From Variovorax sp. UMC13 (GTDB taxonomy: Bacteria; Pseudomonadota; Gammaproteobacteria; Burkholderiales; Burkholderiaceae_C), in contig NZ_LZZW01000010.1 in the NCBI RefSeq assembly GCF_014170375.1, forward strand, positions 349,410 through 413,409: a DNA stretch of 64,000 nt. Direction: 5' to 3'. The notes below the pieces were generated by a model that saw only the letters and a program-made list of their open reading frames with translations, was not told where the DNA came from and ran no database searches. A program made the position numbers and the translations under genes. Positions within the stretch are counted from its first letter, which is position 1. Every line of letters starts with the position of its first letter. Of the stretch, positions 1 to 7,500 are shown one piece after another.

Positions 1-1066
1 GGTCGGGCGTGTCCAGCCGCACGTTCTTCATCTGCACGGCCGCGCCGTGGCACATGTAGCAGCGCTGCTCCAGCACCTTCTGCACGTCGCCGAAGGCCAC
101 CTTGGGCACCACGGCGCCGGCCACCGGCGCGGCCACCGGTTCGGGCTTCATCCAGACGATGGTCAGGCCCAGCACCGCGATGCCAAACAGCGCATAGGGC
201 AGCGGATGGCGCGCATTGCCCAGCTTGAAGCGGTGGCGCACCACGAAGAACTGGCGAATGGCCGCGCCGCCCAGCATGATCAGCAGCAGCACCACCCAGT
301 TGTACTTGTGGGTGTAGGTGAAGCTGTAATGGTTGCTCAGCATCGCGAACAGCACCGGCAGCGTGAAGTAGGTGTTGTGCACGCTGCGCTGCTTGCCGCG
401 CTGGCCGTGCACCGGGTCGACCGGCCGGCCCTCGCGCAGCGCCTGCACGTTCTTGCGCTGGCCGGGGATGATCCAGAAGAACACGTTGCCGCTCATGGTC
501 GTGGCCATCATCGCGCCGACCAGCAGGAAGGCCGCGCGGCCGGCGAACCACTGGCAGGCCAGCCAGGTCGCGAAGGCGATGAAGATCGCGATCAGCACGC
601 CGACGATGGTGTCGCCGTTCTTGCGCCGCCCGAAGATCTGGCAGATGCCGTCGTAGACGATCCAGAACACGACGAAGAAGGCCAGCGCCACCGAAATCGC
701 GGCGCCCGGCTGCCAGTCCATCTTGCTCTTGTCGATCAGGTAGGTGCTGGCGTTCCACAGATAGGACATCGTGAACAGCGCGAAGCCGGTGAGCCAGGTC
801 GAATAGCTCTCCCAGTACGACCAGTGCAGGTGGTCCGGTACCTTCTTGGGCGCCAGCGTGTACTTCTGCATGTTGTAGAAGCCGCCGCCGTGCACCGCCC
901 ACTGCTCGCCGCCCACGCCCTTGTCGAGCGACTCCTGGTCGTGCGGTTTCTCGAGGCTGTTGTCCAGCATCACGAAATAGAAGGAGGCACCGATCCAGGC
1001 GATGGCGGTGATGACGTGGACCCAGCGCAGCAGCAGGTTGGCCCAGTCGAGGTAGTAGCTTTCCAT
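1..1066 (-). CDS. puuD: Urate hydroxylase PuuD, membrane-bound with C-terminal cytochrome c domain (3' end cut by window edge)
   Basis: Oxidises urate to 5-hydroxyisourate at the inner membrane, passing electrons to its own cytochrome c domain instead of O2. About 355 codons are visible and the C-terminus lies outside the window. The start MESYYLDWANLLLRWVHVIT opens a multi-span membrane domain of the DUF989/PuuD type with several hydrophobic segments up to about residue 310. A heme-c motif CYMCH follows near residue 336, as in the family. It is divergent from a VOC protein, with a TGTATACA operator about 140 bp upstream. The neighbouring hiuH, uraD, puuE and xdhC support the purine role. The call is firm; only the truncated end is unseen. 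Confidence 0.93.
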   Translation of the reverse strand, partial: MESYYLDWANLLLRWVHVITAIAWIGASFYFVMLDNSLEKPHDQESLDKGVGGEQWAVHGGGFYNMQKYTLAPKKVPDHLHWSYWESYSTWLTGFALFTMSYLWNASTYLIDKSKMDWQPGAAISVALAFFVVFWIVYDGICQIFGRRKNGDTIVGVLIAIFIAFATWLACQWFAGRAAFLLVGAMMATTMSGNVFFWIIPGQRKNVQALREGRPVDPVHGQRGKQRSVHNTYFTLPVLFAMLSNHYSFTYTHKYNWVVLLLIMLGGAAIRQFFVVRHRFKLGNARHPLPYALFGIAVLGLTIVWMKPEPVAAPVAGAVVPKVAFGDVQKVLEQRCYMCHGAAVQMKNVRLDTPD

Positions 1067-1190
1067 GCTCAACCTTGTCGGCGCGTGGGTGCGCCTTGTG
1101 AGGGTTTGGATCTGCTCACCACTGCGGGCGCTGTAAGCAGATGAATGGCCGCGAACGCAGGTCTGGCGACCTCGCTCCGCTGCGGCTTGT

Positions 1191-1211
1191 TGTGGACCAA
1201 AGTGTATACAC
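1191..1211. promoter_or_regulatory. Putative GntR operator between puuD and the VOC gene (palindrome GTGTATACAC at 1202-1211)
   Basis: A perfect 10-bp palindrome is preceded by TGGACCAAA. Positions 1193-1210 match 6788-6805 (hiuH/gntR intergenic) at 17 of 18 bases. The same TGTATACA core recurs at 12842-12849 before the purine permease. Inferred binding site of the FCD GntR regulator encoded at 6835-7500. Confidence 0.6.
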
Positions 1212-1298
1212 ATTTCCTCCGTGTCTGGTGGTTTTTATGGGCAGGGATTTACCGTATCGACCAGCACAATCCGGGCCACCTTCACGCATTGGAACGCC

Positions 1299-1652
1299 AT
1301 GGCAGCCACGGGCCGGGATCGGCAGATCGACAACCTCGAGTTCAACGTCGCGGACATCGCGCGCAGCAAGGCCTTCTACGGCGCGGTGTTTGGCTGGGCC
1401 TTCACCGACTACGGTCCCACCTACACCGAGTTCAGCGACGGCCGGCTGACCGGCGGCTTCACCACGGGCGAGCCGGTGCGGCCGGGCGGCCCGCTGGTGA
1501 TCCTGTATGCCGACGACCTGGCCGAAACGCAGCGGCGCATCGAAGCCGCGGGTGCGGCGATCTCCCGGCCGGTGTTCGCCTTTCCGGGCGGCCGCCGCTT
1601 CCACTTCACGGACCCGGACGGCTACGAGCTCGCGGTCTGGTCGGCGCCCTGA
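1299..1652 (+). CDS. VOC-family (glyoxalase/bleomycin-resistance fold) protein
   Basis: Small single-domain protein of 117 residues with the vicinal-oxygen-chelate pattern. It has an N-terminal DNLEFNVADIARSKAFYG strand-helix, a central YTEFSDGRLTGGF strand and a C-terminal half ending FHFTDPDGYELAVWS, the usual VOC terminal signature. The ATG at 1299 was chosen because family similarity begins just after it; an in-frame upstream start at 1221 adds 26 residues without VOC character. It is divergent from puuD, shares the TGTATACA operator region and converges on xdhC. Substrate unknown. The shared operator suggests a purine-linked role, but that is inference. Confidence 0.75.
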   Translation: MAATGRDRQIDNLEFNVADIARSKAFYGAVFGWAFTDYGPTYTEFSDGRLTGGFTTGEPVRPGGPLVILYADDLAETQRRIEAAGAAISRPVFAFPGGRRFHFTDPDGYELAVWSAP

Positions 1653-1668
1653 GCCGGCCCGGCGGCGC

Positions 1669-2469
1669 TCATTGCATCAGCAGCTGCGCCGCCACCGCGA
1701 CCGCGATCACCTCGGGCTCCTTGCCCTCGATGCCCGGCACGCCGATCGGGCAGGTGATGCGCGCCAGCTCCTCGGGCGTGAAGCCGCGCGCCTCGAGCCG
1801 GTGGCGAAAGGTCGCCCACTTGGTCTTGCTGCCGATCAGGCCCACGAAGGGTAGGTCGTCGCGCGCGCGCAGGCGCTGCAGGCAGGCGATCACCACGTCG
1901 AAGTCCTCGGCATGGCTGAAGCTCATGATCAGCACGCACGAGCCCGGCGCCAGCCCGGCCACCGCGCCCTGGACCGGTTCGGAATGCTCGGTCTCGATCT
2001 GCACCGGCAGCGCGGGCGCGAACACGCCCTCGCGGCTGTCGATCCAGCGCACCGAGAAAGGCAGCGTGGCCAGCAGGCGGGCCAAGGCGGCCCCCACATG
2101 CCCGCCGCCGAACAGCGCGACCGGCTTGAAGTGCGCGCTGAGCTCGCGGGTCAGCGCCGGCACGTCGCGCGCGATGACCCGCTGGAAGGCCAGGAACACC
2201 ACGCCGCCACAGCACTGCCCCAGGCTGGGGCCCAGCGGGTAGCGGCGCACGGCCTCGATCGGCTCGCCGCCGGCCAGCCAGGCGCGCGCCTCCTGCACCG
2301 CCTGGAATTCGAGCTGGCCGCCGCCGATGGTGCCGGTCAGGTCGTCCTGCCAGACCGCCATCCAGGTGCCGGCCTCGCGCGGCACCGAGCCCTGCGTGGA
2401 CGCGACGCGCACCAGCACCGCGGCTTCGCGGCCGAGGCGCTGCAGCAGTTCGTCGAGGGCCGGGATCAT
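1669..2469 (-). CDS. xdhC: XdhC-type molybdenum-cofactor chaperone for xanthine dehydrogenase
   Basis: XdhC binds and delivers sulfurated molybdenum cofactor to xanthine dehydrogenase in the cytoplasm. The 266-residue protein has the N-terminal XdhC/CoxI region (VRVASTQGSVPREAGTWM, then GTIGGGQLEF and a CCGG motif) and a C-terminal Rossmann half with ALFGGGHVGAALARLLA. The start at 2469 has GGAGGA ten bases upstream; an in-frame ATG at 2505 lacks such a site. The xdhA/xdhB enzyme genes it should serve are not in this window, so it may be the distal gene of a split cluster. Purine neighbours support the assignment. Confidence 0.9.
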   Translation of the reverse strand: MIPALDELLQRLGREAAVLVRVASTQGSVPREAGTWMAVWQDDLTGTIGGGQLEFQAVQEARAWLAGGEPIEAVRRYPLGPSLGQCCGGVVFLAFQRVIARDVPALTRELSAHFKPVALFGGGHVGAALARLLATLPFSVRWIDSREGVFAPALPVQIETEHSEPVQGAVAGLAPGSCVLIMSFSHAEDFDVVIACLQRLRARDDLPFVGLIGSKTKWATFRHRLEARGFTPEELARITCPIGVPGIEGKEPEVIAVAVAAQLLMQ

Positions 2470-2537
2470 CGCGGGATTGTCCTCCCGGATCACACGCCGA
2501 TGCATGGGCCTGGCGTATGCACGGTATAACGTCGGCG

Positions 2538-3053
2538 ATGATTTTCCGCCTCACCCCGCGCCATGTCGCGCTCGCCGCCGCCCTGTCCGCCACGCTCTGG
2601 CTCGCCGGTTGCGGCACCGCCCCCACCGCCACCACGCCCGGCCAGGTGCCCGGCCAGCTCAGCGGCGCCACCTCCGCGCCGCCGGGCCCGGTCCAGCAGC
2701 CGGCGCCCCGCGCATCGGTCGCGGCCAACCCGCGCGAGTACCGGCGCGACGCCGCCCGCCACGTCTACGACGCCAACAAGGACCGCATCTACGGCGGCAA
2801 GCTGCCGGCCGTGCTCTATGCCGTGGGCACGCTGCAGGTGAACCTCGACGCGGGCGGCAAGGTGCTGTCGATGCACTGGATGCGTGCCCCCCAGCATGCG
2901 CCGGAAGTGATCGCGGAGATCGAACGCACCGTGCTCGCCGCCGCGCCCTTCCCGCCGGCGCAGCGCCTGGGCCCGGTGACCTGGACCGACACCTGGCTGT
3001 GGGACAAGGGCGGCCGCTTCCAGCTGGACACCCTCACCGAGGGACAGCTGTAG
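2538..3053 (+). CDS. Putative lipoprotein, TonB C-terminal-like fold (function unknown)
   Basis: 171 residues starting MIFRLTPRHVALAAALSATL. A hydrophobic signal ends in the lipobox LAGC, so the mature protein should be lipid-anchored. A Pro/Ala/Thr-rich linker follows, then a globular region with a VGTLQVNLDAGGKVLSMHW strand pattern resembling TonB C-terminal domains. This resemblance is weak and judged by eye. The start at 2538 places the signal sequence at the N-terminus; the upstream ATG at 2517 would add seven residues. The 3' end overlaps the convergent LysR gene by about 20 bp. Confidence 0.6.
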   Translation: MIFRLTPRHVALAAALSATLWLAGCGTAPTATTPGQVPGQLSGATSAPPGPVQQPAPRASVAANPREYRRDAARHVYDANKDRIYGGKLPAVLYAVGTLQVNLDAGGKVLSMHWMRAPQHAPEVIAEIERTVLAAAPFPPAQRLGPVTWTDTWLWDKGGRFQLDTLTEGQL

Positions 3054-3957
3054 CCACGCACGGGGACGGCGCCCCGCTGCAGATCCGTTCCCACAACTGG
3101 CCGACCACCGCCCGCGCCTGCGTCCGGGCGCGGTAGGCCACGATGCTCACCCCCACATCCCAGGCGCCCTCGCCCACCGGCACCAGGTCGGCCAGCCGCC
3201 CGGCGACGAAGGAGCTGTCGGGCAGCCAGGCGATGCCCAGGCCCTGCGACGCCAGGTCGCCCAGCACGTCGGTCATCTCGGCCTCGAAGGCCCGGTAGCC
3301 GAACAGCGGCTGCGACGATTGCTCGATGGCCGAATCGACCACGCGCGCGAAGTAGCCGCTGGCCGAGTACATGAGCAGCGGCACCGGCCGCTCCGGCGTG
3401 CCCGGCAGCCCGAGCCCGCCCGAGGCGGCCAGCGCGCGCGACGCATAGGGCCGCACCTGCTCCACCCCCAGTTCGTGCCGCTCGAAGCGCGCCATGTCGA
3501 GCTGGATCGGATGCGCCGCCTGGTGGAAGCCGATCAGGATGTCGGCCGAGCCCGCATTAAAGGCCGACACCGTGTCGTGCACGTTGCCCACCTCCAGGCT
3601 GCAGGTGATCGCGCCTTCGCCCGACCATTGCCGCCACCATCCCGGCAGCCGCGTGCTGGCCAGCGCATAGGTCGAGGCGATGCGCACGTGGTTGCGCGAG
3701 GGCGCGTCGCCGATCGCGGCCTTGGCGTCGGCGATCTGGTCGAGCAGCCCGGTCGCGACCTTGCGGAAACGCTCGCCCGCCGGCGTGAGCCGGGTCGGGA
3801 ACGCGGCGCGGTCGATGAGCTTGGCGCCCAGCCATTGCTCCAGCGCCTGGATGCGGCGGCTGAACGCGGCCTGCGACACGTTGCGCATCTCGGCCGCGCG
3901 GGTGAAGTTCTGCACTTCGGCCAGTGTCACGAAGTCCTGAAACCAACGGGTGTCCAT
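3034..3957 (-). CDS. LysR-type regulator, DgdR-like by position
   Basis: 307-residue LysR-family activator/repressor. The N-terminal winged helix-turn-helix is clear (MDTRWFQDFVTLAEVQNFTR, then AAFSRRIQALEQWLG), followed by a periplasmic-binding-type effector domain. Start 3957 gives the canonical LysR N-terminus; the frame stays open further upstream without family character. It is divergent from a class III aminotransferase that resembles 2,2-dialkylglycine decarboxylase. The same divergent arrangement is known for dgdR-dgdA in Burkholderia. It probably controls the aminotransferase through the dyad at 4024-4038. The effector is unknown. Confidence 0.88.
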   Translation of the reverse strand: MDTRWFQDFVTLAEVQNFTRAAEMRNVSQAAFSRRIQALEQWLGAKLIDRAAFPTRLTPAGERFRKVATGLLDQIADAKAAIGDAPSRNHVRIASTYALASTRLPGWWRQWSGEGAITCSLEVGNVHDTVSAFNAGSADILIGFHQAAHPIQLDMARFERHELGVEQVRPYASRALAASGGLGLPGTPERPVPLLMYSASGYFARVVDSAIEQSSQPLFGYRAFEAEMTDVLGDLASQGLGIAWLPDSSFVAGRLADLVPVGEGAWDVGVSIVAYRARTQARAVVGQLWERICSGAPSPCVATAVPR

Positions 3958-4023
3958 TGCCTGATTTGCTCCTTTGCCACGACCTTTTGCAAGTCGCATG
4001 CCGATTCGATTTGCGCATCGGCC

Positions 4024-4038
4024 ATGCGTGACGCGCAT
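4024..4038. promoter_or_regulatory. Candidate LysR box (ATGCG-N5-CGCAT, T-N11-A type)
   Basis: A 15-bp interrupted dyad in the intergenic region between the divergent LysR gene and the DgdA-like gene, 67 bp from the former start and 89 bp from the latter. The inner 13 bases fit the T-N11-A rule for LysR sites. Assignment is by position and symmetry only. Confidence 0.4.
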
Positions 4039-4126
4039 TGCGGCCGGATGCAAACTCAACATTGGACCGCAGGCCGCCCGCTCGCGACCATCACGAATCC
4101 CCTCTTCACAACCCAAAGGATTCATC

Positions 4127-5500
4127 ATGAGCGAGCAACTTCGCGCGGCGGCCAAGGAATACATGGTCCGCTACGGCGGCGACACCTTCCCCAACCTGTT
4201 CCGCAGCGCCCGCGGCGCCATCGTGATCGACGACACCGGCCGCGAGATCCTCGACTTCACCTCGGGCCAGATGTGCGCCACCATCGGCCACAACCACCCG
4301 GCCATCGTGCGCGCGGTGCACGAGGCCGGCGAGAAGGCCTTCCACATGTTCAGCGGCATGATCCCCGAGGTGGTGGCCGAGCTGGCGCAGAAGATGGCGA
4401 CCGACTGGATGCCCGCGCCGCTGACCAAGTCGATCTTCGTCAACACCGGCTCCGAGAGCAACGAGGTGGCGCTGCGCATGGCGAAGATGTACACCGGCGG
4501 CTTCGAGATCCTGGCCGTGGGCGGCTCCTGGCACGGCGTCACGGGCGGCACCAGCGCCGTGTCCTTCGCCAGCGACCGCAAGGGCTACGGCGTGCACGTG
4601 CCCGGCGTGTTCGTGATGCCCGAGCCCAACGCCTACCGGCCCTACATCCAGGGCATGTCGGCCGAGGAGTCCGCGCTGACCTGCCTCGAGCTCGGCCTCA
4701 AGATGTACGACATGGCCTCGACCGGCCGCCGCGCGGCCATCATCATCGAGCCCATCATCAGCGCCGGCGGCGTGCTGGTGCCGCCCAAGTCGTACATGCA
4801 GGCCCTGCGCAAGGCGGCGGACGATCGCGGCATGCTGCTGATCTTCGACGAGGCCCAGACCGCCTTCGGCCGCATCGGCCACCGCACCGCCTCGGATTTC
4901 TACGGCGTGGTGCCGGACATCATGTCGGTCAGCAAGACCATGGGCGGCGGCCTGCCGCTGGCCGCGACGGTGACCAGCCCGAAGATCGAGCAGGACGTGT
5001 TCGAGAAGGGCTTCACCTTCTACACCAGCCACGTCTCCGATCCGCTGCCCGCCACCGTGGGCCTGGCCGTGCTCGAGACCATCCGCAGCGAGGGCCTGAT
5101 TGAACGCGCCCGCAGCACCGGCGCCTACCTGCGCGGCCAGCTGCTCGACATGCAGAAGCGCTACGAGGCCATCGGCGACGTGCGCGGCGAAGGCCTGCTG
5201 CTGGGCGTGGAACTGGTGCAGGACCGCGACTCGCGCCTGCCCTACCACGAGCTGGGCGCGCGCACCACGAAGAAGTGCTTCGAGCTGGGCCTGAGCATGA
5301 ACATCCGGCGCCGGCCCGAGCGCGGCTCGGTCTGGCGCATCGCGCCGCCGCTCAACGTGCACCTCGAGGAGGTCGACCGCGCCGTCGCCATCCTCGACCG
5401 CGCGCTGCGCGAGAGCCTGGACGAGATCGCGCGGCCCGCGCCCGTGGCGCGCGCGGACGCGAAGGTGGCCGGCAAGGCCGTCGCGGCGGCGAACAACTGA
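4127..5500 (+). CDS. Class III PLP aminotransferase, 2,2-dialkylglycine decarboxylase-like
   Basis: 457-residue cytosolic fold-type I PLP enzyme. Over its whole length it reads like 2,2-dialkylglycine decarboxylase (DgdA), which couples decarboxylation of a dialkyl amino acid to transamination of pyruvate. Visible landmarks are LDFTSGQM with Gln48 (the decarboxylase's active-site Gln), SWHG with Trp135, the PLP-ring Asp241 in FDEAQTAFG, Lys270 in SVSKTMGGG, and the WRIAPP arginine that grips the carboxylate. DgdA's Met141 is Val138 here, so substrate preference may differ. The start was chosen after AAAGGATTC. The next gene follows by 14 bp. The aminotransferase class is certain; the decarboxylase activity is inferred. 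Confidence 0.85.
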   Translation: MSEQLRAAAKEYMVRYGGDTFPNLFRSARGAIVIDDTGREILDFTSGQMCATIGHNHPAIVRAVHEAGEKAFHMFSGMIPEVVAELAQKMATDWMPAPLTKSIFVNTGSESNEVALRMAKMYTGGFEILAVGGSWHGVTGGTSAVSFASDRKGYGVHVPGVFVMPEPNAYRPYIQGMSAEESALTCLELGLKMYDMASTGRRAAIIIEPIISAGGVLVPPKSYMQALRKAADDRGMLLIFDEAQTAFGRIGHRTASDFYGVVPDIMSVSKTMGGGLPLAATVTSPKIEQDVFEKGFTFYTSHVSDPLPATVGLAVLETIRSEGLIERARSTGAYLRGQLLDMQKRYEAIGDVRGEGLLLGVELVQDRDSRLPYHELGARTTKKCFELGLSMNIRRRPERGSVWRIAPPLNVHLEEVDRAVAILDRALRESLDEIARPAPVARADAKVAGKAVAAANN

Positions 5501-5514
5501 AGGGCGGCGTCACC

Positions 5515-6393
5515 ATGACCCGACCTCTTCTCCTCGGCGTCGCGCTGGCCCTCGCCTGCCTGGGCGCCGGCGCGCAGGACAGTGGCACGCTCGCCAAGGC
5601 CCGGGCCGCGGGCAGCGTCACGATGGGCGTGCGCGACGCCTCGCCGCCGCTTTCGTACTCGCTGGGCACCGGCTATGCGGGCTACCACGTCGAACTGTGC
5701 GAGCAGATGTTGTCGAAGCTGCTGCCCGGCGTCGCGATCCGGCAGATGGCCGTGACCTCGCAGAACCGGCTGCCGCTGCTGCAGAACGGCACCATCGACA
5801 TCGAGTGCGGCTCGACCACCAACAACGCGGCCCGCCAGCAGCAGGCCGCGTTCGCCCACACGACCTACATCACCGAAGCGCGCTTCGCGGTGCGGGCCGC
5901 GAGCGGCATCGGCTCGGTCGAGCAGCTCAAGGGCAAGACGGTGGTGACGACCACCGGCACCACGCTGGTCCAGCGGCTGCGCCGGCTCGAGCAGGAGCGG
6001 CACATCACGGTGGTGCTGGCCAAGGACCATGCGGAGAGCTTCCTGCTGCTGGAGAGCGGGCGCGCCGACGCCTTCGCGATGGACGACAACACGCTGGCCG
6101 GCAACATCGCCAACGCGCGCAACCCCGGCGACTTCAGGATCGTGGGCAAGCCGCTGGGCATCGAGCCGATCGCGATCATGCTGCGCAAGGACGATCCGGC
6201 CTTCAAGAGTGCGATCGACGGCTACCTGGCCGCGGCCATGGCCTCGGGCGCGCTGGAGAAGCTCTATGCCAAGTGGTTCATGGCGCCGATCCCGCCCAAG
6301 AACGCGGTCATCAACATCCCGCTGAGCGATTCGCTCAAGGCCGCGTTCCTCGCGCCCAACGACCGGCCGGCCGAGGCCTACGAGGAGAAGTAG
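5515..6393 (+). CDS. Periplasmic amino-acid-binding protein (GltI/family 3 type)
   Basis: 292-residue extracellular solute-binding protein of family 3, the glutamate/aspartate type. A signal peptide MTRPLLLGVALALACLGAG ends at AQA-like AGAQ, then VTMGVRDASPPLSY begins the mature ligand domain. DIECGSTTNNAARQ and GKTVVTTTGTT are typical of GltI-like proteins. It follows the DgdA-like aminotransferase by 14 bp and is probably co-transcribed, suggesting uptake of that enzyme's amino acid. No permease or ATPase partner is adjacent, so it must use a distant transporter or act as a sensor. Confidence 0.87.
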   Translation: MTRPLLLGVALALACLGAGAQDSGTLAKARAAGSVTMGVRDASPPLSYSLGTGYAGYHVELCEQMLSKLLPGVAIRQMAVTSQNRLPLLQNGTIDIECGSTTNNAARQQQAAFAHTTYITEARFAVRAASGIGSVEQLKGKTVVTTTGTTLVQRLRRLEQERHITVVLAKDHAESFLLLESGRADAFAMDDNTLAGNIANARNPGDFRIVGKPLGIEPIAIMLRKDDPAFKSAIDGYLAAAMASGALEKLYAKWFMAPIPPKNAVINIPLSDSLKAAFLAPNDRPAEAYEEK

Positions 6394-6399
6394 CGCCGC

Positions 6400-6750
6400 T
6401 CAGGACCCGCGGTAGGTGGAGTAGCTCCACGGGCTGACCAGCAAGGGCACGTGGTAGTGCTGGTCGGTGTGGGCCACGCCGAAGTCCAGCGAGACCTTGT
6501 CCAGGAAATTGGGCTCGGGCAGCTGCACCCCGCGGGCCTTGAAATAGGCCGCCACGTCGAAGGTCAGGCGGTAGGTGCCCACGCGCAGGCTGGCGTTGTC
6601 GTAGAGCGGCCCGTCGCTGCGGCCGTCGGCGTTCAGGGTGAAGCGCTTGACCAGCGTGGCCTGTTCGCCCTGCGTGGTGTACAGCGCCACCGCCATGCCG
6701 GCGGCGGGCCCGCCGTGCATCGTGTCCAGTACGTGGGTGCTCAGGCCCAT
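6400..6750 (-). CDS. hiuH: 5-Hydroxyisourate hydrolase (transthyretin-like)
   Basis: Hydrolyses 5-hydroxyisourate from PuuD to OHCU. The 116-residue length is normal. It starts MGLSTHVLDTMHGGPAAGM, with the family's N-terminal STHVLD histidine motif, has a central LTFDVAAYF strand, and ends with the diagnostic YRGS tetrapeptide. HYHVPLLVSPWSYSTYRGS carries the remaining catalytic His and the conserved tail. It is divergent from the GntR regulator with a TGTATACA operator 45-52 bp upstream of this start. It converges with the amino-acid-binding protein gene. Confidence 0.96.
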   Translation of the reverse strand: MGLSTHVLDTMHGGPAAGMAVALYTTQGEQATLVKRFTLNADGRSDGPLYDNASLRVGTYRLTFDVAAYFKARGVQLPEPNFLDKVSLDFGVAHTDQHYHVPLLVSPWSYSTYRGS

Positions 6751-6787
6751 GGCTCGCTCCTTCGGTCCGGCGGTGCCGGTAGTTTGG

Positions 6788-6806
6788 TGGACAAAAGTGT
6801 ATACAG
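6788..6806. promoter_or_regulatory. Putative GntR operator between hiuH and gntR (TGTATACA at 6798-6805)
   Basis: Near-identical to the puuD/VOC site at 1193-1210 (17 of 18 bases). It lies 30 bp before the gntR start and 48 bp before the divergent hiuH start, so it could give autoregulation plus control of both directions. Confidence 0.62.
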
Positions 6807-6834
6807 TTGTGGGATTCAGGTCTATCATGAATGC

Positions 6835-7500
6835 ATGGAGTCCTCCACCACCGGCGCGATCGTCGACGCCCTCACCAAGGCGATTGTCGAGCACCGCCTG
6901 CAACCCGGCAGCAAGCTCGCCGAACAGAAACTGGCCGACCATTTCGGCGTCTCGCGCACGCTGGTGCGCCAGGCGCTGTTCCAGCTGTCGCAGAACCGGC
7001 TGATCCGGCTCGAGCCCGCGCGCGGCGCCTTCGTGGCCGCGCCCACGGTCGACGAGGCACGGCAGGTCTTCGCGGTGCGCCGCATGCTCGAAGCCGAGAT
7101 GACGCGCGCCTTCGTCCGCCAGAGCACGCCGGCCCGGATCAAGGCGCTGCGCGAACACGTGGCGCACGAGAAGGACGCGGTGTCCGGCGGCAGCGCCCGC
7201 CAGCGCAACGAACTGCTGGGCGACTTCCACGTGCGCATGGCCGAGCTCATGGGCAACGAGGTGCTGGCGCAGATGCTGGGCGAACTGGTCTCGCGCTGCG
7301 CACTCATCACGCTGATGTACCAGAGCACGAGCGCGGCCGAGCACTCGCACGACGAGCACGCCGACATCGTGAAGGCGCTGGCCGCCCGCGACGAGGAGCG
7401 CGCGGTGCGCCTGATGACCGAACACCTGGAACACGTCGAGGCCGAACTCACCTTCGACCGCAAAGTCCCCACCAACGACATCTCGCAAGCCTTGTCATGA
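6835..7500 (+). CDS. GntR/FCD-family regulator of purine catabolism
   Basis: 221-residue FadR-subfamily regulator. The winged HTH covers residues 10-75 (SKLAEQKLADHFGVSRTLVR, then ARGAFVAAPTVDEARQ) and the FCD ligand domain the rest, with the expected metal-binding Asp/His pattern (DFHVRMAELMGN, then EHADIVKALAARD). The ATG at 6835 keeps the operator upstream; other ATGs at 6828 and 6831 are out of frame. Its stop overlaps the puuE start (ATGA), so the two are translationally coupled. The recurring palindromes near puuD, hiuH and the permease suggest it is the local purine repressor. The ligand is probably a pathway intermediate, by inference. Confidence 0.9.
   Translation: MESSTTGAIVDALTKAIVEHRLQPGSKLAEQKLADHFGVSRTLVRQALFQLSQNRLIRLEPARGAFVAAPTVDEARQVFAVRRMLEAEMTRAFVRQSTPARIKALREHVAHEKDAVSGGSARQRNELLGDFHVRMAELMGNEVLAQMLGELVSRCALITLMYQSTSAAEHSHDEHADIVKALAARDEERAVRLMTEHLEHVEAELTFDRKVPTNDISQALS

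Noticed and set aside
4171..5362. Minus-strand frames across the DgdA-like gene
   Set aside because: Antisense to a strong PLP enzyme; the translations have no family features.
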